Assembly (NCBI GenBank): GCA_020636135.1
Contig: JACJYK010000001.1
Location: 3,830,501-3,894,500, forward strand
Reading direction: 5' to 3'
Length of the DNA stretch: 64,000 nucleotides
Source: Lewinellaceae bacterium
GTDB taxonomy: Bacteria > Bacteroidota > Bacteroidia > Chitinophagales > Saprospiraceae
Both the position numbers and the translations under genes were made by a program. The stretch's first letter is position 1. Each line of letters starts with the position of its first letter. The notes under the pieces were generated by a model, which saw only the letters and a list, made by a program, of their open reading frames with translations, was not told where the DNA came from and searched no databases. Positions 43,166 to 51,903 of this stretch are shown here, one piece after another.

Positions 43166-44938
43166 TTATAATACAGGTTGCAGGTCGGCAAACTGCATAT
43201 CGTACAGTTTCTTATAGAATCCATTCTCGATACGCAGTAGCTCATCGTGGGTGCCCATCTCTTTGATCTGACCTTTATCCATGACCATAATCTGATCGGC
43301 ATGCCGTATCGTGGAGAGCCGGTGGGCAATGATGATCGAAGTACGCTTGGAAATAAGGGTTTCGATGGCGTACTGGATCACTGCTTCTGTTTCAGTATCG
43401 ATCGAAGAAGTAGCCTCATCCAATATGAGGATGTTGGGATTAAAAACCAACGCCCGCACAAACGAGATGAGCTGCCGCTGGCCCATAGACAGGTTATTCC
43501 CGCGTTCCATCACCACAAAGTCATAACCACCAGGTAACTTCTCAATGAAATCGTGGGCACCGATCAGCTGGGAAGATTCGATGACCTCTTCCCGGGTGAT
43601 GTGTTCATTGCGCAGGGTAATGTTATCAAATACCGACCCGGTGAACAAAAAAACATCCTGCAGGACAAGTGCCATACGTTGGCGCAGACTGCGCATATCG
43701 TAGGTCTCCAGCGGAATCGCGTCAACACGGATTTCGCCATTTTTTAAAGGATAGAACCGGTTCAGCAAATTGATCAATGTGGACTTACCGGAGCCCGTAT
43801 GACCTACTACAGCCAACGTCTGCCCGGGTTGAACTTCAAAGGATATATCTTTCAATACATCCACCTGCCCGTCGTAACTGAAAGTGACATGGTCAAATTC
43901 TATGAGTCCCTTCACTTGCTCGACAACCAGGCTCCCGTTGTCCTTAAGTCCGTGTTCCTTATCCAGGATATTAAAAACCCGTTCTGCTGCCACCAACCCC
44001 ATTTGGAGGGTATTAAACCGATCCGCCAGCATACGCACCGGTCTGAGCAACATGGTCAGGTAAATGGGGAAAGCTATCAGTTCGCCGATGGTCACCTGTC
44101 CTGTCAGGGCTCCACGGGCGCCCCACCAGACCATCAGGGCCAGGGTGAACGCAGCGATCAACTCCACCACCGGGAAAAATACAGCATAATAAAAATTGGT
44201 GTCCAGGTTCGCCTGGGTATAATCGCGGTTGATAAGCCGAAATTTACGAGCCTCCTGGGTCTCGGCATTAAAAATCTGTACGATCCGCATGCCGGTGATC
44301 CGCTCATTTAAAAATGCATTCATCTGGGCGATCTTGGTACGGACGATCTGAAAGGATGATTTTGCCTTTTCCTTAAAGATATACCCAGCCCAGATCAGGA
44401 ACGGCAGCGCAATCAGGCAGATCAGTGTCAACTTGACGGACGTGATGAACATAATGACCAGTACTGCTACCATCCCAAGCAGATCGGCAACGATCGTCAC
44501 GGTACCCTGGGTAAAGATGCTGTTGATTGTTTCAATATCGTTGATGGTCCGGGTCGTGGATTGGCCCACCGCCGTTTTATCAAAATAGGGCAATCCAAGA
44601 TGGATGATGTGATTAAAAACGCTTACACGCAAATCCCTGATCACCAGCTGACCCAACCAATTACTGAGGTAGTTGAAAGCATATCTGGCCAATGCGGTGA
44701 TCACCAGCAGTACTACAAGGATGATCGACATGCGAATGAGGCCCTGGATATTTCCGACGACGATGTATTTGTCGACCATGATGTTGATCAGGTAAGGCCG
44801 GGCGGTGCCTAATGGTGCCAGAATAATGGCTAAAAATCCGGTCCAGAAAAATACGGTACGGTGAGGTTTGGTCAATTGCATGACCCTCCCTAGTAGGCCA
44901 AAATCTATTTTGTTTTTACCTGCCATAAATGAAGACAA
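43166..44938 (-). CDS. ABC exporter, fused permease and ATPase (MsbA-like)
   Basis: A 590-residue half-transporter. Residues ~1-320 hold six transmembrane helices of a type IV exporter, and residues ~350-580 the nucleotide-binding domain with Walker A GHTGSGKST, signature LSMGQRQLISF, Walker B ILILDEATSSID and switch histidine in IIAHRLST. Two copies should form the working transporter. The substrate cannot be told: MsbA-like lipid export or drug export are both possible. It lies 35 bp after radC and 12 bp before kynU. Confidence 0.92.
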   Translation of the reverse strand: MSSFMAGKNKIDFGLLGRVMQLTKPHRTVFFWTGFLAIILAPLGTARPYLINIMVDKYIVVGNIQGLIRMSIILVVLLVITALARYAFNYLSNWLGQLVIRDLRVSVFNHIIHLGLPYFDKTAVGQSTTRTINDIETINSIFTQGTVTIVADLLGMVAVLVIMFITSVKLTLICLIALPFLIWAGYIFKEKAKSSFQIVRTKIAQMNAFLNERITGMRIVQIFNAETQEARKFRLINRDYTQANLDTNFYYAVFFPVVELIAAFTLALMVWWGARGALTGQVTIGELIAFPIYLTMLLRPVRMLADRFNTLQMGLVAAERVFNILDKEHGLKDNGSLVVEQVKGLIEFDHVTFSYDGQVDVLKDISFEVQPGQTLAVVGHTGSGKSTLINLLNRFYPLKNGEIRVDAIPLETYDMRSLRQRMALVLQDVFLFTGSVFDNITLRNEHITREEVIESSQLIGAHDFIEKLPGGYDFVVMERGNNLSMGQRQLISFVRALVFNPNILILDEATSSIDTETEAVIQYAIETLISKRTSIIIAHRLSTIRHADQIMVMDKGQIKEMGTHDELLRIENGFYKKLYDMQFADLQPVL

Positions 44939-44973
44939 TGCAATAATAACAAAATGATGCCAGAACGGTTATG

Positions 44974-45669
44974 TTAAGATTGCAGCAATCCTTCATCGGC
45001 AAAGCTAAAATAGCCGCGACCGGTGACGATCAAATGATCCCGCACCGGGATGGATAAAACCTTGCCGGCCTCTACCAGCTGGCGGGTAATACGCCGGTCT
45101 TCCTGGCTGGGCTGGAGGTTACCCGATGGATGGTTGTGAGCTACGATCATGGACGTCGCACGATGGTCCAGAGCTTTCTTAAATACAATGCGCACATCCA
45201 CAACTGTACTGGCCAATCCTCCGATAAAGACGGTATCGACGGTGATCACCTGTGCTGCGGTGTTCAGATACATGACCATCAATCGCTCATGATCAAGATC
45301 CTGAAAATAGGAAAGAATGCACTGGTAGGCGTCCTGACTATTGTGAATGGCCGTTCGCTGGGTGGGTTCCTCACGTTGGCGGCGGCGGCCTAATTCCAGG
45401 GCTGCCGCAATGGTAATGGCCTTAGCCTCACCGATCCCTTTGTATTGCATTAGTTCCTGGAGCGTTGCTTTACCCAGAGCTTCCAGCCGGTTATGGTGAT
45501 CGCCCAGCAATTGTTTTGCCAGATCTACGGCCGTAATGCCTTGCAGTCCCGAGCCAAGTAAAATGGCAATTAACTCCGCATTGGATAGTGCGGCAGCTCC
45601 CTTTTGGATCATTTTCTCACGTGGGCGGTCATCCAGGGACCAGGATTTAATATTGAGTCCGGGTTTCAA
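44974..45669 (-). CDS. radC: RadC-family JAB-domain protein
   Basis: A 231-residue RadC protein: N-terminal helix-hairpin-helix part (ALSNAELIAILLGSG, LMQYKGIGEAKAITIAAA), then the MPN+/JAB metalloprotease-like domain with the metal motif IVAHNHPSGNLQPSQED. The historical link to DNA repair is doubtful, and the molecular function is unknown. First gene of a radC-ABC exporter-kynU run on the minus strand. Confidence 0.94.
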   Translation of the reverse strand: MKPGLNIKSWSLDDRPREKMIQKGAAALSNAELIAILLGSGLQGITAVDLAKQLLGDHHNRLEALGKATLQELMQYKGIGEAKAITIAAALELGRRRQREEPTQRTAIHNSQDAYQCILSYFQDLDHERLMVMYLNTAAQVITVDTVFIGGLASTVVDVRIVFKKALDHRATSMIVAHNHPSGNLQPSQEDRRITRQLVEAGKVLSIPVRDHLIVTGRGYFSFADEGLLQS

Positions 45670-45820
45670 GGCAGTAATTCATACTAAGGTAAAACAACAT
45701 TAAATATAGCAAGAAAAGCCTTAAAACGGCATTGCAATGCTTCCTTCCGGCACGAAAATCGTGCCCTGTGAATGGTACTTGGTGATGAATTCTGTACTTT
45801 TAATCGATAACCCGGCGGAT

Positions 45821-47041
45821 ATGAAACACGTGATATTTGTTACCCCATTTTTCACCGAAAATGCCAAACAATTCCTGAAAGGATTGGTCTCGATGCCTAT
45901 CCGTCTATCTGTCATCAGTCAGGATGTCGAAGAAAATTTACCAGACCCTACACATGCCGGAGTGACCCGCTTCTGGAAGGTTGACGATATATTCAATTAT
46001 CAGGAAATGCTGGAGGCCTGCCGAAATATGCGTGACGAAGGCGGACCTATCAACCGCTGTCTGGTCGTCAATGAACAGGTGCAGGAATTGATCGCCTCTA
46101 TCCGGGAAGCGTTGGATATACCTGGCATGCGGCCGGCGACCGCCAAAAACTACCGAATCAAACAACGCATGAAAGAGGTATTGGAGAAAGCCCGCATCCC
46201 GGTCGCTCAATATCTCAAGATAGAAAGCGAAGAGGAGGCTCAGAAAGCATTAAAAAAGCTGGGGCTTCCAATGGTGGCTAAACCTCCCGCCGGGGCTGCT
46301 GCTCAACAAACCTTCCGGATCAATAATGACGCAGAATGGGAAAAATTCATTGCAGAAAAGGTCCGTGACCAGGAGACCCCCTGGTTGCTCGAACAACTCC
46401 TGGTAGGACAGGAGGGAAGTTGTGATACCTTCTGCCTGCGGGGTAAAATGGTTTTCCGTACCTACACGCAATATTTGCCATCGCCATTAGAAGTGATGGA
46501 AAACGACTGGATCCAATGGCAGGTACTCTTACCAAATCCGGCAGGCGGCCCGGATTACGAAGACATCCGGAAACTTGCGGATAAAACATTACAAGCCCTG
46601 GGGCCCGAGGATGGCTGGAGTCATATGGAGTGGTTCCGGCTGGCCGATGGCACGATCCGTATCTCCGAAGTAGCCATGCGCCCCCCCGGCGCTCAGTTTA
46701 CCACGCTGATCTCCCGTGCCGCTGATTTCGACAGCATCGAAGCCTGGGCCAAACTTATGATCGAAGGTGAATTCAGTGCTCCCAAACAAAAATATGCGGT
46801 CGGAGCCGCCTATTTACGCGGCATGGGAACGGGCAAAGTAAGTACTATCAATGGCTGGGAAGCCATCCAGCAACAATACGCCGGATTGATCTGTGACCAT
46901 CGAATACCTCAAATCGGAGCACCCAAAGGTCAGACCTACGAGGGAGAAGGTTACGTAATCGTACGTCATCCCGATACTGAGGTCGTGCGTTCCGTGCTAC
47001 TGGACATCGTCTCAACCGTACGCGTCTTCCTGTCGAATTAA
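45821..47041 (+). CDS. ATP-grasp domain protein
   Basis: A 406-residue ATP-grasp enzyme. I chose ATG 45821 (MKHVIFVTPFFTENAKQF), since the upstream frame from 45737 is unlike a protein start and TGTACTTTTAATCG near 45800 could be a promoter. The ATP-grasp fold is seen in GLPMVAKPPAGAAAQQTF, the WLLEQLLVGQEGSCDTFC segment and the metal-binding RISEVAMRPPGAQ. Such enzymes ligate a carboxylate to an amine or thiol using ATP. The substrate is unknown; carbamoyl-phosphate-synthase-like or biotin-carboxylase-like labels would be only superficial. Confidence 0.82.
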   Translation: MKHVIFVTPFFTENAKQFLKGLVSMPIRLSVISQDVEENLPDPTHAGVTRFWKVDDIFNYQEMLEACRNMRDEGGPINRCLVVNEQVQELIASIREALDIPGMRPATAKNYRIKQRMKEVLEKARIPVAQYLKIESEEEAQKALKKLGLPMVAKPPAGAAAQQTFRINNDAEWEKFIAEKVRDQETPWLLEQLLVGQEGSCDTFCLRGKMVFRTYTQYLPSPLEVMENDWIQWQVLLPNPAGGPDYEDIRKLADKTLQALGPEDGWSHMEWFRLADGTIRISEVAMRPPGAQFTTLISRAADFDSIEAWAKLMIEGEFSAPKQKYAVGAAYLRGMGTGKVSTINGWEAIQQQYAGLICDHRIPQIGAPKGQTYEGEGYVIVRHPDTEVVRSVLLDIVSTVRVFLSN

Positions 47042-47178
47042 TGCGGAAGCACCATTTTATGCCTTAATTCCCTGATGCGGTGGTTTCCTGGCTTCTGCCC
47101 TGTCCTGCTGCTTACCACGCAACAGCCTTCCTGCAACTTCTAAATAAATAAATTCTGATTCGTAATCAATCTTTGCAC

Positions 47179-47186
47179 TATCTTTG
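47179..47186 (+). promoter_or_regulatory. Candidate -7 box of the efflux operon promoter
   Basis: TATCTTTG, an exact match to TAnnTTTG, lies 22 bp upstream of the TetR-gene start, with CAATCTTTGCA just before it. No clear -33 word at the right distance was found. If the regulator is autogenous, its operator should overlap this site. Confidence 0.45.
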
Positions 47187-47208
47187 ACTTTTTATCCGAA
47201 ATAGTCAA

Positions 47209-47823
47209 ATGGTCAATAACGAAAAGACTGAAATCGTGGAATCCATCCTGACAGCGGCAAAAGCCCGCCTGGTGGCCTATGGCCTGGACAAAACGACGAT
47301 GAATGAAATAGCCGACGATATCGGAATGTCCAAAGCCTCCCTGTATTATTACTTCGCCAACAAAGACGATCTTTTCCGGGCTGTTATACAGAGCGAGCAC
47401 AAGCAATTCATCGAAAAACAAAATGCACATCTGAGCACCGGATTGAGTGCCCATCAGCTTTTGGAAGACTATGCAGACCAGCGGCTCAAATTTTTTCAAG
47501 ACCTATTGAATATCAATAAACTTAGTTTGAATTTGATCCACAAATCCAAACCTGTTTTCACCCCATTATTTGAGTTATTCCGCCAAAAAGAAATATTACT
47601 GGCCAAACAAATTCTTGAAAAAGGGATCCAGAATGGAGAATTCCAGTCCCTGGATGTGGCTCAATATGCAGAATTATTCATCGATTTGATCCAGGGCTTA
47701 CGTCGCAATTTCACATTAAAAAAAGATTTAATCAACATTTCCACGGAGGACTATCAATTGTTGTATCAGCAATATCAAATGCTGGTTGAAATCTTCTGTA
47801 AGGGAATAAAATGTCAATCATGA
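47209..47823 (+). CDS. TetR/AcrR family transcriptional regulator
   Basis: A 204-residue TetR-type repressor. N-terminal helix-turn-helix: ILTAAKARLVAYGLDKTTMNEIADDIGMSKASLYYYFANKDDLFRAV, with the typical LYYYF recognition helix end. The C-terminal ligand domain is unrecognised. It is the first gene of an efflux operon and overlaps the membrane-fusion gene by 3-4 nt, so it most likely represses this operon and is released by a pump substrate. Confidence 0.92.
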   Translation: MVNNEKTEIVESILTAAKARLVAYGLDKTTMNEIADDIGMSKASLYYYFANKDDLFRAVIQSEHKQFIEKQNAHLSTGLSAHQLLEDYADQRLKFFQDLLNINKLSLNLIHKSKPVFTPLFELFRQKEILLAKQILEKGIQNGEFQSLDVAQYAELFIDLIQGLRRNFTLKKDLINISTEDYQLLYQQYQMLVEIFCKGIKCQS

Positions 47824-48842
47824 AAGGAAGAAAAATCATTTTGTACCTCCTGCTGCTCATTGCAGTGTGTTTCGGTGGTTATAAAGGATACCAGGTCTAT
47901 CAGCACCATCAGGCCTACGAGATCACCGATGATGCAGCTATTGATGGACACATCGTACCGGTCACCTCACGAATCGGCGGATATATCCAGGTGGTCAATG
48001 TTTCTGAGAATCAGGAAACACATTCCGGCAATTTGCTCGTAGCCATTGATAGTCTGGATCTGGTCACCCGTACGCATCAGGCCGAGGCTGCACTGGAGGG
48101 AGCGAAGGCGCAGCTGGCTGTAACCAAAGCAAACCTGAATGCAGCAATTCAGGCCAGGAAAAGCGCTGAAGTAGCTTTAGAGTTACCGCGAACCAATATC
48201 TGGAAAGCCGAGAGCGATTTCAACCGGTACAACGAATTGTATGCACAAAACCTGGCCACCCCACAACAAATTGATCAATACAAAGCCGGCCTGGAAACCG
48301 CCAAGTCCCAGCTGTCCATTGCCCAGCAGGCCGTCGCCTCAGCCAATGAGCAAGTTCAGACCGCCCAGGCGCAGATCAAAGTTGCTGAAGCCAATATTTT
48401 ACTTCGGGAAAAAGACATTGAGAGTGCCAAACTGCAACTGACCTATACGCGGATCTATGCACCGGTTGATGGTATCGTATCCAAGGACAATATCCAGCCG
48501 GGACAATTCATCCAGCCGGGACAACCGCTCATGTCGCTGGTTGAACATCAGAATGTATGGATCACAGCCAACTTTAAAGAAACCCAGCTGCCAGGTATTG
48601 AAATCGGGAATGAAGTCAACATCGAAGTGGATGCTTTTCCAGAGCTCAAAGTGACGGGTGAAGTAGAGTCCATCGGTGCCGCCACCGGATCCAAGTTTTC
48701 ATTGATACCTCCGGATAATGCAACGGGCAATTTTGTCAAGATGGTACAGCGGGTCCCGGTCCGCATTGCCATTCACCACAATGAAGAGACACTGAGCAAG
48801 CTCAAACCAGGTATGAGTGTCAATGTGGAGGTGAAAAGATAA
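47820..48842 (+). CDS. HlyD/EmrA-family membrane fusion protein
   Basis: A 340-residue periplasmic adaptor starting at ATG 47820 (MKGRKIILYLLLLIAVCFGGY), overlapping the TetR stop as ATGA; an ATG three codons upstream (47811) is an alternative. One N-terminal membrane anchor is followed by a biotinyl-lipoyl half (HIVPVTSRIGGYIQVVNVSENQ), a long coiled-coil hairpin of about residues 80-200, the second lipoyl half (RIYAPVDGIVSKDNIQPGQFI) and a beta-barrel domain. It links the MFS pump to the TolC-type channel. Confidence 0.93.
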   Translation: MKGRKIILYLLLLIAVCFGGYKGYQVYQHHQAYEITDDAAIDGHIVPVTSRIGGYIQVVNVSENQETHSGNLLVAIDSLDLVTRTHQAEAALEGAKAQLAVTKANLNAAIQARKSAEVALELPRTNIWKAESDFNRYNELYAQNLATPQQIDQYKAGLETAKSQLSIAQQAVASANEQVQTAQAQIKVAEANILLREKDIESAKLQLTYTRIYAPVDGIVSKDNIQPGQFIQPGQPLMSLVEHQNVWITANFKETQLPGIEIGNEVNIEVDAFPELKVTGEVESIGAATGSKFSLIPPDNATGNFVKMVQRVPVRIAIHHNEETLSKLKPGMSVNVEVKR

Positions 48843-48847
48843 GCAGC

Positions 48848-50422
48848 ATGCAGGAAAAGACTCCAAATAAATGGATCGTGGTGGTCACGGTCATTTCAGC
48901 GGCGTTATTGCAACTGATTGACTCGTCCATCGTTAACGTCACGCTACCCCAGATGATGGGCAATCTTGGTGCAACCCTGGGTGATATCTCATGGGTGGTC
49001 ACCGCTTACACCGGTGCCAATGTCATCATGATCACCTTGTCCGGTTGGTTGAGTTCAAAACTGGGCCGGAAAAATTATTTCACAGCATCCATCATCTTAT
49101 TCACCATCGCTTCGGTGTTTTGCGGCAACGCCACCACAGTCGCTCAACTGATCGTTTTCCGGATCATACAAGGCATCGGTGGCGGCGGGCTGCTGGCTAC
49201 TGCCCAGGCCATTCTGGTTGACACATTCCCCCGTGAGGAGCTGGGCAAAGCGAACGCCATATTCGGGATGGGGGTGATCATAGGACCTTCTATAGGCCCT
49301 ACCCTGGGTGGTTACATCACCGACCAACTATCGTGGAACTGGGTATTCTACATCAATATTCCGGTAGGCATCATAGCGGCAATCCTCTCATTCCTCTACA
49401 TCCGCGAATCCGAACACCGGCTACAAACAGGAAGAATGGACTGGCTGGCGATCGCGTTGCTGATAGTAACCATTGGTTCATTGCAGGTGGTGCTGGAAAA
49501 GGGAGAATCGGAGGATTGGTTTGAGACCCGCTACATCACGTACCTGTCCATTGCTGCGGTGTTAGCCGGCATCATATTCATTTGGCGACAGCTGACAGTA
49601 AAGGACCCGATCCTGAATCTGCGACTGATGAAAAACCGGCAATATGCCATTGGCTGTGTTTTTTCACTGGTACAGGGAGTGGGGCTTTACGCCTCTGTGT
49701 TCGTCATCCCTGTATTCCTGCAGACCATGCTGGGGTATTCGGCGGTTGAAACCGGTTTGATCCTGCTACCCGGTAGTCTGGCCGCAGGACTGATGATGCC
49801 GGTCGTTGCTACCGTTATGCGCAAAAACTGGTTGTCACCGGTTGTCCTGGCCGGTATTGGATTCAGTTTATTCGTCTATTTCGTATGGCGACTTTCAAGC
49901 ATGAATCTCAACACGGGTGCATCCGACTTTTTCTGGCCTTTGATCCTGCGTGGGATCGGGCTGGGGATGTTGTTTATCCCTTTGCTGACGCTGACCATTT
50001 TTCCGCTCCACAACCGTGATGTACCGCAGGGTACCGCATTGATGACAACCCTGAGGCAGCTTGGAGGTGCATTTGGTATTGCGGGAGCCACCACCTTTAT
50101 AGGAACACGCAGCCTGGAACATTTCAATCGATTAAGTGAGCATCTTTCCATTTACGATCAGACCACTTATGACCGCCTGCGGGCCATGATCGGATTATTT
50201 GTTTCCAAAGGTGCAGATCCATCCACCGCTCAGGCTCAATCCTTACTGGCACTGAAAGGCAGCCTATTTCAACAGGCCATGATCCTGACCTACAATGATG
50301 TTTTTTTGATCGTGGGTGTATTCTTTGCCCTGTGTATTCCTCTTTTGGTGCTGTTTAAGACTAAAAAATCAGACAAATCTTCAACCGCTAAAGGTCCTGA
50401 ACTGGAATTAGCGCTTGAGTAA
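48848..50422 (+). CDS. DHA2-family MFS drug transporter (EmrB/QacA type)
   Basis: A 524-residue major-facilitator exporter with about 14 hydrophobic segments. Motif LIDSSIVNVTLPQMMGNLG in helix 1 and the GWLSSKLGRKNYF motif A after helix 2 are typical of 14-TM DHA2 drug:proton antiporters. VIIGPSIGPTLGGYI in helix 5 is the antiporter motif C. It follows the adaptor gene by 5 bp and is the inner-membrane engine of the tripartite pump. The substrate range is unknown. Confidence 0.94.
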   Translation: MQEKTPNKWIVVVTVISAALLQLIDSSIVNVTLPQMMGNLGATLGDISWVVTAYTGANVIMITLSGWLSSKLGRKNYFTASIILFTIASVFCGNATTVAQLIVFRIIQGIGGGGLLATAQAILVDTFPREELGKANAIFGMGVIIGPSIGPTLGGYITDQLSWNWVFYINIPVGIIAAILSFLYIRESEHRLQTGRMDWLAIALLIVTIGSLQVVLEKGESEDWFETRYITYLSIAAVLAGIIFIWRQLTVKDPILNLRLMKNRQYAIGCVFSLVQGVGLYASVFVIPVFLQTMLGYSAVETGLILLPGSLAAGLMMPVVATVMRKNWLSPVVLAGIGFSLFVYFVWRLSSMNLNTGASDFFWPLILRGIGLGMLFIPLLTLTIFPLHNRDVPQGTALMTTLRQLGGAFGIAGATTFIGTRSLEHFNRLSEHLSIYDQTTYDRLRAMIGLFVSKGADPSTAQAQSLLALKGSLFQQAMILTYNDVFLIVGVFFALCIPLLVLFKTKKSDKSSTAKGPELELALE

Positions 50423-50432
50423 AAATTCGATT

Positions 50433-51779
50433 ATGAAAAAATTCATTCTATTTCCCATAATCCTGATTCCCTTTATCATCGGCGCTCAAAACGGGGCCTA
50501 CGATCTAAAGTCGTGCATTGACCAGGCTTTGAATAATAGTCCGTTGTTGAAAAATGCCCAGCTGGACCTGGCCATTCATGAAAACGACCGGGCCACCCTG
50601 CGCACGAAGTTATTACCACACATTGATGGTGAAATGGATTTTATCCATAATTACAACATCCAGCGTATTATCCTGGAAAATGGAGCGATTCCTGCATTTA
50701 CCAACCCTTCCCAACCGGATGGAGAAGTGATTGCATTTCAGTTGCAATTACGTAATACCCTTTCGCCCAGCATTCACTTAAATCAACTGCTTTACGATAA
50801 ATCCCTTTTTGAAACCCTGAAATCCGATACGATCCAAAATACGTTGCTCAAACAAAAAACGGAGAAAAGCAAAACAGATATCGCGGTAGCGGTAACCAAG
50901 GCTTATTATTCCATTTTAATCAGTCAAGAGCAACTGGATTATCTGCAAAATAATTTAGAGCGGGTGCAAACCATGCGATCGAATACGGAGTCCCGTGTTA
51001 AATCCGGAATCGCCCGCCCCATTGATGTTCAGCGCATTCAGGTTGCCGTAAATAATATGCAAGCAGAAATTGAACGGGCACAACAAAATGTCGCATTAAG
51101 CAAATCCATGCTGGCCCAGCTCATGCATTTAAGTCCGGATACGAATATCGAGCTGGCCGACCAACTGGACGAGTCACAACTGATCGAAATATTGCCCCAG
51201 AGCGATGCCATTCAATACGGGAAGCGGGCAGAATATTCGATGTTGCAAACACAGAAACGATTGATAGAAAGTGGATTGACCATTGAAAAAGCAGGATATT
51301 ATCCACGTATTTATGGTTATGCTGTGACCGGATACAACCCGTCGGCAACGGATTTTTACAATTTATTTCAAGCATCAAGATTTTACAATTATACCATGAT
51401 CGGCGTTCACATGAGCGTACCCATCTACCATGGAGATGAAAAAAGGTATAAACTGAATAAATATTTACTGCAGGAGCAAAAAATAGAAAATAGTCTGACC
51501 GAAATAAAAGAGTTGATCGATTATCAAACCGAACAAGCCCGGATAAAATACGATCACAGTTTAGTTGCCATTAAAATCCAAAAAGAAAATTTAACGCTCG
51601 CCGAAGAAAATACAGCAGCAATAAAAGTTGAAAACGAAAAAGGGATCTCCGCTACCATCGACGTATTAAATTCAGAAACCGACTTACGCCTGGCTCAAAC
51701 CAATTATTATAACGCGTTGTTTCAGGCAATCATGGCAAAAGTAGACTACGACCAGGCGGTAGGAAATATCAATTACTGA
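50433..51779 (+). CDS. TolC-family outer-membrane efflux protein
   Basis: A 448-residue outer-membrane factor starting at ATG 50433 (MKKFILFPIILIPFIIGAQ), which begins a signal peptide; the frame extends to a TTG at 50415. It shows the two long-helix repeats typical of the family, with LKSCIDQALNNSPLLKNAQLDL at the N-terminus and the YNALFQAIMAKVDYDQAVGNI ending. It completes the TetR-EmrA-EmrB-TolC operon. The stop codon lies inside the first CTGACG hairpin (51776-51800). Confidence 0.92.
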   Translation: MKKFILFPIILIPFIIGAQNGAYDLKSCIDQALNNSPLLKNAQLDLAIHENDRATLRTKLLPHIDGEMDFIHNYNIQRIILENGAIPAFTNPSQPDGEVIAFQLQLRNTLSPSIHLNQLLYDKSLFETLKSDTIQNTLLKQKTEKSKTDIAVAVTKAYYSILISQEQLDYLQNNLERVQTMRSNTESRVKSGIARPIDVQRIQVAVNNMQAEIERAQQNVALSKSMLAQLMHLSPDTNIELADQLDESQLIEILPQSDAIQYGKRAEYSMLQTQKRLIESGLTIEKAGYYPRIYGYAVTGYNPSATDFYNLFQASRFYNYTMIGVHMSVPIYHGDEKRYKLNKYLLQEQKIENSLTEIKELIDYQTEQARIKYDHSLVAIKIQKENLTLAEENTAAIKVENEKGISATIDVLNSETDLRLAQTNYYNALFQAIMAKVDYDQAVGNINY

Positions 51780-51897
51780 CGATTGCTTTCGCAATGTCAG
51801 CATTGCCTTCGCGCTTCCTCCTACTGACGAACACTATCGTGTTGTCAGCATAACCTTGCGCTTCCTGCCCTTCACTGACGAATTAACGAGTTGTCGG
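51776..51897. repeat. Three CTGACG...GTCAG hairpins after the efflux operon
   Basis: Three hairpins share one frame: outer stem CTGAC/GTCAG, one unpaired G, an inner stem and a 4-nt loop. At 51776-51800 the inner stem is ATTGC/GCAAT with loop TTTC; at 51824-51848 it is AACAC/GTGTT with loop TATC; at 51875-51897 it is AATT/AGTT with loop AACG, and the outer right arm has changed to GTCGG but still pairs through a G-T wobble. The linkers also resemble each other (GTCAGCAT..CCTT.CGCTTCCT). They lie between two convergent genes and could serve as a 3' end structure for either. Confidence 0.8.
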
Positions 51898-51903
51898 AAT
51901 TTA

